Position numbers and translations under genes: made by a program. From Sphingomonas asaccharolytica NBRC 15499 (lineage in GTDB: Bacteria; Pseudomonadota; Alphaproteobacteria; Sphingomonadales; Sphingomonadaceae): a stretch of 64,000 nucleotides of DNA. The DNA is taken from assembly GCF_001598355.1 (NCBI RefSeq), contig NZ_BCYU01000001.1:46817-110816 (forward strand). Reading direction: 5' to 3'. This document shows, in pieces, positions 52,003 through 61,113 of the stretch; position 1 is the first letter of the stretch, and every line of letters starts with the position of its first letter. Below the pieces are notes generated by a model. It saw only the letters and a list, made by a program, of their open reading frames with translations, was not told the DNA's origin and searched no databases.

Positions 52003-53114
52003 GCGACCTCCGGGGACAGATGCCGCCGACGGATCAGCCGCGACAGGCCGATGGTCAGGAGCGGCAGGACATAGACGGCGAGCAGTGCGTAAGCGAGCAA
52101 ACGGTAGCCATTGGCGATCAGCGCCACGAGCCCGACCCGGTCGGCGAGCAGCATGCAGGTCGCGAGCAGGATGAGCGCGAAGACGAGGCGCAGGCGCCCG
52201 CCGAGTTCGGTGTCGCGACCACTTCGCCACGCCGCGGCGATCCGCTCGTTGATCGCGTGCACCGCCCCGGTACCGCTCTCGAGCAGGGCCGCGAAGATCA
52301 TGACCTGGAAGACGAGGTGGAATAGCGGGCTGCCGAGCCTGACCAGCAGGAAATCGGACGGCAGTATTTCGTTCGCGATGCCCGGCATGAAGGCGCTCAT
52401 GCTGAGGAAGAACAGGATGGCGGGGAGCATTGCGAGCGGCCCCGCCACCAGTCCGGCGACGACGGCATCGCGCCGCCGGGTGAAATGGCGCGTGACCGGG
52501 AGGATAACCACCGCGCCGACGATGTTGTAGGCGGCGTAGGTGATCCCACCCGCCGCCCAAGGCAGCGCTTGCGCGGGCGCCGCGAAGGCCGCTCCGATCC
52601 GGTCGCCGAACCGGGTCAGCGCGAGGATCAGGAAGATCGCGTAGACAGCGTAGAGCAGGATCGAGACATATTTGAACAGTCGCTCGACCGACTCGTTGCC
52701 GAAGGTCGCGACGCCCGCGATCGTCAGCATCAGCGCCAGCGTGCCGAGGATCGGCGGCGCGCCGAGCACCGCATGGGCGATCGCCCCGGCAGCCGCTCCG
52801 AACACGGCAAGGATCAGGACGACGAACAGCAGATAGGTGATCTCGAAGATCGGCCAGAAGCGGCCGAGCAATGCGCGGAAGAACGAGCGATACTCCTCGG
52901 CGCCGGTGGCGCGGGCGAACTCGAACGTGACGACGCACACCCCGCTCCAGATCAGCATCGCCAGCAGCATCGCGGCGAGCCCGCCCCAGGGACCGGCGGG
53001 CAGGAAATATTCGGCGAGTTCGCGGCCGGTCGCGTAGCCGCCGCCGATCACCACCGCCTTGAAGGCGAGACCGGGGAGCAGATAACGCTGAAACCAGCTC
53101 GGCGTGCGCGTCAT
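51999..53114 (-). CDS. YkvI-family membrane transporter
   Basis: A 371-residue polytopic protein with about 10-11 membrane segments. N-terminal LPGLAFKAVVIGGGYATGRELAEYFLPAGPWGG is the YkvI/APC-type signature of uncharacterised amino-acid-like permeases; ERIAAAWRSGRD and a short basic tail follow later. It probably imports the D-amino acid or a product of this operon across the inner membrane. ATGA-coupled with the serine hydrolase and 40 bp from the DgcN-like gene. Confidence 0.85.
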   Translation of the reverse strand: MTRTPSWFQRYLLPGLAFKAVVIGGGYATGRELAEYFLPAGPWGGLAAMLLAMLIWSGVCVVTFEFARATGAEEYRSFFRALLGRFWPIFEITYLLFVVLILAVFGAAAGAIAHAVLGAPPILGTLALMLTIAGVATFGNESVERLFKYVSILLYAVYAIFLILALTRFGDRIGAAFAAPAQALPWAAGGITYAAYNIVGAVVILPVTRHFTRRRDAVVAGLVAGPLAMLPAILFFLSMSAFMPGIANEILPSDFLLVRLGSPLFHLVFQVMIFAALLESGTGAVHAINERIAAAWRSGRDTELGGRLRLVFALILLATCMLLADRVGLVALIANGYRLLAYALLAVYVLPLLTIGLSRLIRRRHLSPEVA

Positions 53115-53154
53115 CCCGCCGCTCCTCGGCGCATCGGCCTATCTGCCGCGGCGG

Positions 53155-54225
53155 TCAGCCCAGGCATCGGTCGATCAACTCCTCAAACCGCGCACCGCCA
53201 CGAATAGGATCGGCGCAGGGGAGCCCCAGGCGCTCGCTTTCCGACAAGAGCAGGCGTGCCGCCTCCGGCTCGGAAAGGTGCGCGGTGTTGAGGCTGACGC
53301 CCGCGCAACAGATCGCGGGATTGGTGAGCCTGCCGAAATCGAGCGTCACCGCGATGATCCGCTCGATCGTGGGTATCGGGAAATCGGGCAGGCCGAGCAT
53401 ATGCCGTCGGCCGGGCTGATCGCACACCACGAACAGATCGGGCTGGCTGCCATGGAGCAGGCCGAGCGACACCGCTGAATAAGACGGGTGGAGCAGCGAC
53501 CCCTGGCCCTCGATGATATCCCAATGATCGGGCGACGCTGCGGGACTGAGGATTTCGGCCGCGCCTGCCTCGAAATCGGCAGGCACCGCGTCCATCGGCA
53601 TACCGCTCCCGGCGAGCAGAATTCCGGTTTGCCCGGTGGCCCGAAAATCGCTGTCGATCCCGCGCGCCGCGAACGCCCGCGCGATCGCCAGCGCGGTATA
53701 TTTCTTGCCGAGCGCACAATCGGTGCCGACGGTCAGCAATCTTTTGCCGGCACGCTTCTGCCCGGTCCCGACGGGCAAATGGGCCGGGGGCCGGCGCACG
53801 TCGATCAGCCGGCGACCGAGCGCCATCGCCGTGGCGTGGAGCTCGGGAATGTCGCCGAGCGCGACGTGAAGCCCGCTGACCAGGTCGAGCCCCGCCTGGA
53901 GTGCTTCGACGAGCAGCGGAACCCAGGCGGGCAGGATGATGCCGCCTTCATTGGCGACGCCGATGACCAGCGCGCGCGCTCCCGCCGCATGAGCCTCGGC
54001 CGGGCGCATCGCCGGCAAACCGACGCTGACCGTTCCGCCAGGGCAGCGAAATTCGCCAATGCATCGCTCGGGCGCCCATTCGCGCAAGCCGAATGCCGTC
54101 TTGGCATAGGCCGGCTCGGTCGCGTCTCCCAGAAACAGCAGATAGGGCCGAGGGATAGCTCCCGTCACCCATCGCTGCGTCGCTCCAGCAGCGATCGGGT
54201 CGCTCGGAACAGGGTGCGTGGCCAT
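53155..54225 (-). CDS. DUF1611 protein, DgcN-like (D-glutamate N-acetyltransferase candidate)
   Basis: A 356-residue DUF1611-family protein: an N-terminal domain with CIGEFRCPGGTVSVGLPAMR, and a C-terminal P-loop domain with GTDCALGKKYT at 167-177. Known members include DgcN, which N-acetylates D-glutamate in a D-glutamate catabolic route; DgcA then racemises the product. Here a DgcA-type epimerase lies at 58005-59015 in the partner operon. 16 bp after the TonB receptor gene, and leading the permease/hydrolase set. The substrate (D-Glu or another D-amino acid) is inferred. Confidence 0.88.
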   Translation of the reverse strand: MATHPVPSDPIAAGATQRWVTGAIPRPYLLFLGDATEPAYAKTAFGLREWAPERCIGEFRCPGGTVSVGLPAMRPAEAHAAGARALVIGVANEGGIILPAWVPLLVEALQAGLDLVSGLHVALGDIPELHATAMALGRRLIDVRRPPAHLPVGTGQKRAGKRLLTVGTDCALGKKYTALAIARAFAARGIDSDFRATGQTGILLAGSGMPMDAVPADFEAGAAEILSPAASPDHWDIIEGQGSLLHPSYSAVSLGLLHGSQPDLFVVCDQPGRRHMLGLPDFPIPTIERIIAVTLDFGRLTNPAICCAGVSLNTAHLSEPEAARLLLSESERLGLPCADPIRGGARFEELIDRCLG

Positions 54226-54241
54226 GGCCCCGATCCGCCGT

Positions 54242-56527
54242 TCAATAACCGACGGTCAGGCTGAGTCCGATCGTCCGCGGCCGGATGAACGAGGTGCTGA
54301 CGGCGCCGTTGGGAATGCTCCCGACTCCCGATTGGATCGCGCTGACGTCGACGATCCCGCGCGCATTCGTAAGGTTGCGCGCATAGATTTCGAGCGTCGC
54401 CTTGCCGAAATCGAGGCCTGCACGCAGGTCGACGACGTTATAGGACGGTATCCGGCGCTGGCGCCCATTGGCCGCTGCATAGCCGGGATCATAGTCGGTG
54501 ATCTGCTCGCCCACCACGCGAACAGTGCCGCCGACGAAAGCCTTAACGGTCCCGCCAAGTACCCATTGATAATCGCCGCTGAGGTTGACCGCGACGCGCG
54601 GCGTATAGGGAAGCGCGTCACCCTTCCGCCCGCCGACCGCGAGAAGGTCGGTGTTCTGGGTGAGATGCGCATCGGTATAGGCAGCGTTGGCGGCGAAAAC
54701 GAGCCCGTCGGTGGGGCGCGCGGTGATCGTAGCCTCGAACCCCTGACTGATTGCCTTGCCGCCGTTCGTGTTGACTCCGGTGTTATTGATCAGCTGGAAC
54801 AACTGGATGCGGCTCCAGTCGATACGGAAGCCCGATAGGTCCACGCTTAGCGCGCCGCCCAACGTATCCGCCTTGATTCCGGCTTCGTAATTGATCGTCG
54901 AGTCGGACTTGAAGGTCAGTGGCGTGCCCGGAACGAACGGGACCGACACGACGTTCGGCCCGCCGGGCCGATAGCCCTTGGCGACGCGTGCATAGATGGC
55001 GACGTGCTTGCTCAGTTCGAATCGCGGCGCGATCGAATAGGTGAAGACATCTTCGGACGAGTTCAGCGGCGCAAACGTTGCGACGGTGCCGAGCGTTTCA
55101 GCGTTTTGCTGGCCGTTCTGGCTGTTATGGGCGTAGCGTCCGCCAAGCGTCAGGTCGAAGCGGTCGGTGATATGCCAGGTGGCGTTGGCGAACCCGGCAT
55201 ATTCGCGATATTTGGAATCGAGCCCTGTGGTCTGGAGCAAGGCGAACGGGCCGGTCGGCTGGCTGTTGGCCGGATCATCGACGTTGAAGTGCGTCGAGAT
55301 GAGCCCGGTCTCGCGTGTGTAATAGCCGCCGACCAGCCAATCGATCGTCGAAGTGCCGTTCGACGACAGCCGCACCTCTTCGGTGAACTTGCGGATCCGG
55401 TTCTGCTGGCGGTTGACGAAGTTGCAGAGCGGAAGCGTCGCCGGACAAAATGCGCCGAAGCCGGCGACGCGACCGACATAGGTTTCATCGAACAGGAACC
55501 GACGGTCGAGCGTCGCGTAGCTACTGACAGAGGTCAGCTTGGCGAAGCCGAGATCCAGCCCGATCGTGCCGCTGTAGATGCGATAGTCAGTGCGGCTGCG
55601 CTCGGGCTCGAACAGCGAATGGCTGAGGCGGCCGTAGAACGGTTGGTAGCTCGCGGGATCGGTCTCGACGCCGCTCGACGACCGCGCGTCGATCTTCTGG
55701 ACGTTCGCGGTGAGCTGGATCGACAGATTGCGCGTCGGCGTGAACAGCGCCGATACGCGGCCGCCATAAACCTCGTTGCCATTGATGTCGTTCTCGACCA
55801 GCGAACCGGCGGTGCCGATCGAATCGACATAGCCGCCGACCTTGCGATAATAGCCCGTCGCACGGATCGCGAGCGTGTCGCCGAGCGGCAAGTTGACCAC
55901 CGCCGCGCCGTTATAGCTCGCCTCTCCCCCTTTGGTGGTTTCGACGCCACCCCTGGCCCGCAGCACGAGCGCCTTCGTATCGGGTGCGTTGGTGACGAAC
56001 TTGAGCACTCCGCCAAGCGAACTCGCGCCATAGAGCGTTCCTTGCGGCCCGCGCAGGACTTCGATCCGGGCAATGTCGAACGTGTCGAGATCGGCGGCCA
56101 GACCCGAGCCGTTGACCAGGCCACTGCTCGATCCAAACGGGACGTCGTCAACATAGACCGCGACGGTCGCGCTGACGCCGCCGGTATTGACGCCGCGCAA
56201 CACTAGACGGGCATTTCCCGGCGCCGGCTGCTGGAGGCTGAGCCCGGGGATCAGCGCGACATAATCCTGGAAGCTGGCTGCCTGCTGACGCTCGAGGACG
56301 GCTTGGGAAACGACCGAGACCGACTGCGGAACATCGCGCAAGGTCTGCTCGCGCTTCTGTGCGGTGATGATGATATCGTCAGGACGGTTGCTAGCTGTCG
56401 CCTCTTGCGAGGTCTCCGGTTGCGGCGCGGTCGCTTGGGCGTGGGCCGCGACCGGTGCACACAGTGCAACCACGCTGGCGCATAGCAACCAAGCAGCCTG
56501 GCGGTTCGTGAGCAAAGGGAGTCGCAT
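54242..56527 (-). CDS. TonB-dependent outer-membrane receptor
   Basis: A 761-residue receptor. It has a signal peptide ending near AHAQ, TonB box PDDIIITAQKREQTLRDVP, a plug domain (about 70-190: VLRGPQGTLYGASSLGGVL) and a barrel ending RTIGLSLTVGY with an aromatic terminus. It leads the operon with the DgcN-like protein, permease, serine hydrolase, deacylase and GNAT, so it probably takes up D-amino-acid-containing peptides or their conjugates. AGAGGAAA precedes the ATG at MRLPLL; an earlier in-frame ATG (56545) is less well placed. The XRE-type operator lies about 140 bp upstream. Confidence 0.93.
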   Translation of the reverse strand: MRLPLLTNRQAAWLLCASVVALCAPVAAHAQATAPQPETSQEATASNRPDDIIITAQKREQTLRDVPQSVSVVSQAVLERQQAASFQDYVALIPGLSLQQPAPGNARLVLRGVNTGGVSATVAVYVDDVPFGSSSGLVNGSGLAADLDTFDIARIEVLRGPQGTLYGASSLGGVLKFVTNAPDTKALVLRARGGVETTKGGEASYNGAAVVNLPLGDTLAIRATGYYRKVGGYVDSIGTAGSLVENDINGNEVYGGRVSALFTPTRNLSIQLTANVQKIDARSSSGVETDPASYQPFYGRLSHSLFEPERSRTDYRIYSGTIGLDLGFAKLTSVSSYATLDRRFLFDETYVGRVAGFGAFCPATLPLCNFVNRQQNRIRKFTEEVRLSSNGTSTIDWLVGGYYTRETGLISTHFNVDDPANSQPTGPFALLQTTGLDSKYREYAGFANATWHITDRFDLTLGGRYAHNSQNGQQNAETLGTVATFAPLNSSEDVFTYSIAPRFELSKHVAIYARVAKGYRPGGPNVVSVPFVPGTPLTFKSDSTINYEAGIKADTLGGALSVDLSGFRIDWSRIQLFQLINNTGVNTNGGKAISQGFEATITARPTDGLVFAANAAYTDAHLTQNTDLLAVGGRKGDALPYTPRVAVNLSGDYQWVLGGTVKAFVGGTVRVVGEQITDYDPGYAAANGRQRRIPSYNVVDLRAGLDFGKATLEIYARNLTNARGIVDVSAIQSGVGSIPNGAVSTSFIRPRTIGLSLTVGY

Positions 56528-56667
56528 GGCCTGTTTCCTCTCCATCAGGGCGGGACCGGATCGCTGGCAGCGCAGACCGCCTGACTATTCGCCCAGCGTG
56601 CCCAATATCTCCCGCGTCACGGTCCTCATCGTTGACGCTTGTTCCGACGTTGGTAGTGCAATGTCAA

Positions 56668-56701
56668 TCCTGATTAGGACATTTTATCCTGATCAGAGAA
56701 T
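56668..56701. promoter_or_regulatory. putative XRE-cupin operator, copy 1 (TonB receptor operon)
   Basis: A composite site: ATCCTGATTAGGA, then TTTTATCCTGATCAGAGAAT on the same strand, the two halves spaced 19 bp. It matches the site at 61079-61113 almost base for base, with one indel. It lies between the transporter end (56713) and the TonB receptor start (56527). Confidence 0.78.
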
Positions 56702-56712
56702 TTGTTCAGAAT

Positions 56713-58008
56713 TCATATAACCGGCATGGGCTGCCGCGCGGCGTCCTCGACCTTCACCGCCGATGCATCGAGCAACCACAGCAGGACGGATGCAACCAGC
56801 GCAAGCGCAGCGAGGAGGGTGAAGAAAGCCGCATGCGGCACCACGCTCCACAACATGCCGGTGAGACCCGCGGCGAGACTGCCGCTGAAGATCGCGAGGA
56901 ACCAGGCGGCAACCGTGGTCGCCTCGAAATTCGCCGGCGCAAGCCGCGCGAACAGCCCCAGGCCGGTCGGCAGGATGAACAATTCGCCCAAGGTGAAGAT
57001 GGTGAAGAACAACACCAGCCAGATCCAGCTAGCGACATGGCCAGACGCGGCCACCTCGACGCCCGCCAACAATAGATAGGCGCCTGCGACGATTGCGGCC
57101 CCCGTCGCCATGCGTCGCGCCGGTGACTGGTCGTGCCCACGCTCGGCGCGCCGCCGCCACCACGCCAGCAATGGCGGGGTAAACAGCATCACCATCAGCG
57201 GGTTGAGCGACTGGAACCAGGTCATCGGAATCGACCAGCCGCCACCGACATGACGGTCGATACCGCTGTCGGCCCACAAGGCGACGGTGTTGCCGACCTG
57301 CTCGTAGGCCGCCCGGAAGATCGTCACCGACGCGGCAACCGCGAAGAGCAGGAGATAGAGCCGACGGCGTTGTCCTGGGCGCGTCGGCTGTAGGGATGCG
57401 GGGCGAGTCGATCGGCGGGCTTCAGGGGGCAGATGGCGGGCGCCTGCCAGATAGATGATCAGCCCCAACAACATGCCAATTCCTGCGGCGTTGAAGCCGT
57501 AATGCCAGCCATAGAGCTCGCCGAGTGTGCCGCACACCAGCGGCGCAAGGAAGCCGCCGATATTGATGCCGACATAATAGACGTTATACGCCCAGCCCCG
57601 GCGCGGATCGTCGGCGGCGTAGAGGTCGTTCACCTGGGCTGGGAGCGTCGGCAAGAACAGCCCGTTGCCGAGCGCGATCGTGGCGAGCGCGAGGAACAGC
57701 AATGGCGGGAATGCCATCATGAAATGACCCGCCGACATGATCACCGAGCCGATGATTACCGCGCGCTTGTTGCCCAGCCAGCGGTCGGCGATGATGCCCC
57801 CGATCAGCGGCGTGAAGTAAGCGCCTGCGGCATAGGCGCCGTAGACGAACGACGACGCGCCTTGGCTGAAGGCGAGTTGCTTGGTCATGTAATAAACCAG
57901 CAGCGCACGCATGCCGTAATAGGAGAACTGCTCCCACATATTGGTGAGGAACAGAATCGTCAGCCCCGGCGGCTGGCCGAGCCAGCGCCGCTCGTGCAAC
58001 ACGGTCAC
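56713..58008 (-). CDS. POT/PTR2-family proton-coupled oligopeptide transporter
   Basis: A 431-residue membrane protein with 12-14 helices. The family signature is clear: YNVYYVGINIGGFLAPLVCG, GWHYGFNAAGIGM, SYYGMRALLVYYM in helix 1 and EQVGNTVALWAD. The usual proton-coupling motif ExxERFxYYG reads NMWEQFSYYG here, with the first Glu replaced by Asn and Arg by Gln. Start: GTG overlapping the DgcA-like stop as GTGA. Together with the epimerase it probably delivers di- and tripeptides to the cytosol. The last gene of the 61012 operon. Confidence 0.92.
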   Translation of the reverse strand: MTVLHERRWLGQPPGLTILFLTNMWEQFSYYGMRALLVYYMTKQLAFSQGASSFVYGAYAAGAYFTPLIGGIIADRWLGNKRAVIIGSVIMSAGHFMMAFPPLLFLALATIALGNGLFLPTLPAQVNDLYAADDPRRGWAYNVYYVGINIGGFLAPLVCGTLGELYGWHYGFNAAGIGMLLGLIIYLAGARHLPPEARRSTRPASLQPTRPGQRRRLYLLLFAVAASVTIFRAAYEQVGNTVALWADSGIDRHVGGGWSIPMTWFQSLNPLMVMLFTPPLLAWWRRRAERGHDQSPARRMATGAAIVAGAYLLLAGVEVAASGHVASWIWLVLFFTIFTLGELFILPTGLGLFARLAPANFEATTVAAWFLAIFSGSLAAGLTGMLWSVVPHAAFFTLLAALALVASVLLWLLDASAVKVEDAARQPMPVI

Positions 58009-59015
58009 GCGAGCGCGGGGACGCCCCGCCCCCACACGGTTTCGGGACACCAGACCGTGCCGTCGCGATATTTCATCCCCGGTTGCCGATCGGCGCGCAG
58101 GAAGATCGGCCCGTCAAGGTCGACCAGATCGCAGATCTGCCCGAGCACGAATGCCGGCGCCATGGCGAGACTGGTCCCGATCATGTTGCCGACCATCACG
58201 CCGAGTCCGATGCGGCGCGCTTCGGCGGCCATCAGCAGCGCCTCGGTCAACCCGCCGCACTTGTCGAGCTTGATGTTGATCACGTCGAACCGGCCGACGG
58301 CGCCGGCAACATCGTCCAGCGACAGCACGCTTTCATCGGCGGCGATCGGAATCGGTGAGACATAACCGTCGAGATCGGCTTCGCGGCCGCGAGCGAGCGG
58401 TTGCTCGATCAGCGAGACGTCCACTTTCTGCATCGCGGCGACCAGCGCATCGAGATCACCGATGACAAAGCCCTGATTGGCGTCGACGCCGAGCCAGACG
58501 TCGGGCCGCGCCGCGCGGATCGCTGTGACCCGGGCGATGTCGAGCGCGAGATCGCCAGTCAGCTTGACCTTGATCGCGCGCGCATGGTCGTAGCGCTTCG
58601 CGCCTGCGGCCATCGCCTCGGGCGTGTCGGCGCCGAGGGTGAACGTGGTGAGCAGCGGGCGCGGCACATCCTGCCCGGCGAGCGCCCAGACAGGGCAATC
58701 ATCGCTTGCCGCCTCGAGGTCCCACAAAGCGGCATCGATCGCATTGCGCGCGCCGCCTGGCGGCAAAAGCGTGCGCAATTCGTCGCGCGTCACGCCTGCC
58801 TCGACCGCATCGCGCGCGCGCTCGACATGGTGGAGCATCTGCGCGACGTCGTCACCGGTATAATAGACGCCGGACGCCTCGCCGCGCCCGGCAAGCCCGC
58901 CATCCGACAGCGTGACGACCAGCACGTCGGCGGAGTCGAACGTGCGGCTCGCGATCCGAAATGGCGCCGACAGGCGCAGCGATTCGACGCGAACGTCGAG
59001 CGTCAGACGGGGCAT
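58005..59015 (-). CDS. enolase-superfamily dipeptide epimerase / N-acetyl-D-Glu racemase (DgcA-like)
   Basis: A 336-residue enolase-superfamily protein of the muconate-cycloisomerase/L-Ala-D/L-Glu epimerase group. Catalytic features: K149-x-K151 in AIKVKLTG, metal ligands D178 (GVDANQGF), E204 (LIEQPLA) and D227 (IAADESV), and K249 in NIKLDKCGG. It interconverts L- and D-residues in dipeptides, or racemises N-acetyl-D-glutamate in DgcN/DgcA systems. Its start overlaps the serine hydrolase stop (TGATG). Paired here with a DgcN-like gene in the other operon, supporting D-glutamate use. Confidence 0.93.
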   Translation of the reverse strand: MPRLTLDVRVESLRLSAPFRIASRTFDSADVLVVTLSDGGLAGRGEASGVYYTGDDVAQMLHHVERARDAVEAGVTRDELRTLLPPGGARNAIDAALWDLEAASDDCPVWALAGQDVPRPLLTTFTLGADTPEAMAAGAKRYDHARAIKVKLTGDLALDIARVTAIRAARPDVWLGVDANQGFVIGDLDALVAAMQKVDVSLIEQPLARGREADLDGYVSPIPIAADESVLSLDDVAGAVGRFDVINIKLDKCGGLTEALLMAAEARRIGLGVMVGNMIGTSLAMAPAFVLGQICDLVDLDGPIFLRADRQPGMKYRDGTVWCPETVWGRGVPALA

Positions 59016-61012
59016 CAGAATATCACCGTGAATGCGAGGAGGCCGAAGACGATCGCGGTCCACAACGGGATCGCGGCGGCAAAGACGAGCAACAGACTCC
59101 AGGTGCGCGCCTGCCAGGACGCCGGCGCGCGCCAGGCGAGCCAGGCATTCCAGATCATGACCGCAAACCCGCCGACAAAGGCGAACAGCCCGGCGACCTG
59201 GAGCAGCCGGAGCCAGCCGTCTATTTTCGCGGTGAGATTGTCGATGTCCCCGCTCACCGCGCTGATCACGAGCATCCAGCCGACCAGCACGGCGAGGATC
59301 GCCCCGGCCGCGATACGCGACGCGCGGAAGGCGGTAAGACGCGCGCGCGACAGATCGAGCGTCGCGCCATAACGCCGTCGCACCAGTGCCCGGATCGGCC
59401 ACAGCAGCACGGTCAGAGCGAGGATCGCCAGTGCGGCATAAAGCGCCGGCAGCAGCCAGGCATTGGACTGACTCGCGGGCACGCGGTCGAACACCATAAA
59501 CGGCGACAGGCCATCGATACTGAACCGTACGACCTTGCCGTCGACGACCTTCGCCGCGACCCGCTCATGGCCGCCGACTTCGTTCCAGACGAACGGCGCC
59601 ACCTCGACCCAGCGCCGCTCCGCCCCATCCAGGCCCTTGAGCAGCGGCATCGATAGCCCGCCCTTTGCGTCGCTGGTCACCTTCAGCTGCCCGACCAGCC
59701 CGAGCACCGCGAGGAAATTGCCCTGCTGCTTGCGCGAAAGTACCCAATTCCCCGCCATCAGGCGGACATGCTCGGCGGCAAGCTTGGCATCGACGCGGGT
59801 CGTCGCGGCCGGTGCGCCAGGCAGATAGCGATCGGCGAAATCCTCGAACAAGGCGCTGCGCAGCTTGGCCGCTGCGGCATCGTGACCCAGGCTGTTGAAC
59901 GAAACGTAGAAGCCGATTCCTTCCTTGAGAAACAGGTGCAAAGCGGTGTGGAAGGCCTGAGTGTCGCCGAGATGAGCGATGACCTCGCGACCGTTGATGT
60001 TGGTTTCGAAGAATCCCAGTTCCATGCGGTTGAGCGGCGGGAGCAGGGTCAGCGGCGAATTATGCATCTGTTCGGCGGTGGCGGGCTGCAGGATGCGGTT
60101 CCCGTCGAGCATGCCGTCCTGAAGGTGCGCGATCATGAACCGGCCCATGTCGTCGCCGGTCGAGGCGAGCGCGCCAGCGGGCGCCGGGCCGACCAGCTCG
60201 TACGGCGTCGGCGGAACCGAGCCCGACGGATAGGTCAACGACATGGCCGCCTTGAAGCGTGCCGGCAGCGGCTGGCGGAAGGTCGAGTTCCGCATGCCGA
60301 GCGGTGCAAAAATGCGGCGCTCGACATACGCGTCGAAACTCTCGCCGGAAGCGCGCTCGACGATATAGCCGGCAAGCGCGCAGCCGTAATTGGAATAAGC
60401 CGGGGTCAGGCCCGGAGCGGTGATCCGGGCCGGCAGCATTTCCTTGAGATAGACTCCGAGCGGCTGCAGCCTGCTGGCGTCATAGAACATCACGTTCTTG
60501 CTGGTTTCGGCAAAGCCGCCGGTATGCGTCATCAGGTTGCGCAGCGTGACCGGCTTGCCTTCGAACGGCGGAATCTTGAAATCGAGATAGGCATTCACGT
60601 CACGGTCAAGGTCGAGCTTGTGCTGTTCGACCAACTGCATCACTGCCGTCCAGGTGAACAGTTTCGAGACCGAGCCTGGGCGGAACAAAGTGCGCTGCGG
60701 ATCCACTGGCACGCGACGTGCGACGTCGGCATAGCCGAAGCCGCGCTCGGTCAAGACCTTGCCGTCCTTCACCACGACGATGACTGCGCCGGCGATATCG
60801 CCGCTATGCAGCGCATAGGGCAGATAGCCATCGAGCCAAATATCCAGATCCTCGCGGGTCAGGGCATGCGCACCAGGAGAAAGCGGCGGGGCGGCGGCGG
60901 GCGCCGTCACCGGGGGGGGTGGCACCAATGGAGCCGCAGGTATCGCGCGAGCAAACGCGCCGACGCCGGCCGTCATCAACAGGACAGCCGCAAGCAGCTT
61001 GGGCAACCGCAT
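59015..61012 (-). CDS. exported serine hydrolase with C-terminal membrane domain
   Basis: A 665-residue protein. It has a signal peptide (LLAAVLLMTAGVGAFARA), a class C beta-lactamase/DD-peptidase-fold domain (about 55-390) with S-x-x-K in RPGSVSKLFT, Y-x-N in AYSNYGCALAG and HLGD in VIAHLGDTQAF, then a linker and about four C-terminal helices (LLPALYAALAILALTVLLW to VFGLLAFTVIF) anchoring it in the inner membrane. Likely a D-amino-peptidase or D-esterase acting in the periplasm. First gene of the operon with the epimerase and POT transporter. The XRE-type site lies upstream. Confidence 0.9.
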   Translation of the reverse strand: MRLPKLLAAVLLMTAGVGAFARAIPAAPLVPPPPVTAPAAAPPLSPGAHALTREDLDIWLDGYLPYALHSGDIAGAVIVVVKDGKVLTERGFGYADVARRVPVDPQRTLFRPGSVSKLFTWTAVMQLVEQHKLDLDRDVNAYLDFKIPPFEGKPVTLRNLMTHTGGFAETSKNVMFYDASRLQPLGVYLKEMLPARITAPGLTPAYSNYGCALAGYIVERASGESFDAYVERRIFAPLGMRNSTFRQPLPARFKAAMSLTYPSGSVPPTPYELVGPAPAGALASTGDDMGRFMIAHLQDGMLDGNRILQPATAEQMHNSPLTLLPPLNRMELGFFETNINGREVIAHLGDTQAFHTALHLFLKEGIGFYVSFNSLGHDAAAAKLRSALFEDFADRYLPGAPAATTRVDAKLAAEHVRLMAGNWVLSRKQQGNFLAVLGLVGQLKVTSDAKGGLSMPLLKGLDGAERRWVEVAPFVWNEVGGHERVAAKVVDGKVVRFSIDGLSPFMVFDRVPASQSNAWLLPALYAALAILALTVLLWPIRALVRRRYGATLDLSRARLTAFRASRIAAGAILAVLVGWMLVISAVSGDIDNLTAKIDGWLRLLQVAGLFAFVGGFAVMIWNAWLAWRAPASWQARTWSLLLVFAAAIPLWTAIVFGLLAFTVIF

Positions 61013-61078
61013 CCTCTCACTCCCCAGGCAATCAGGATTGCGCGCAACCGCGGCAATCGATAGGTTCCGATTATGTTT

Positions 61079-61113
61079 ATCCTGAACAGGACAATCTTAT
61101 CCTGATCAGAGAA
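61079..61113. promoter_or_regulatory. putative XRE-cupin operator, copy 2 (divergent promoter)
   Basis: The composite site ATCCTGAACAGGA, then TTATCCTGATCAGAGAAT, with half-sites spaced 20 bp. It sits in the 100-bp divergent spacer between the serine hydrolase (61012) and the XRE-cupin gene. It touches the first candidate start codon (61113), as an autoregulatory site would. Confidence 0.78.
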
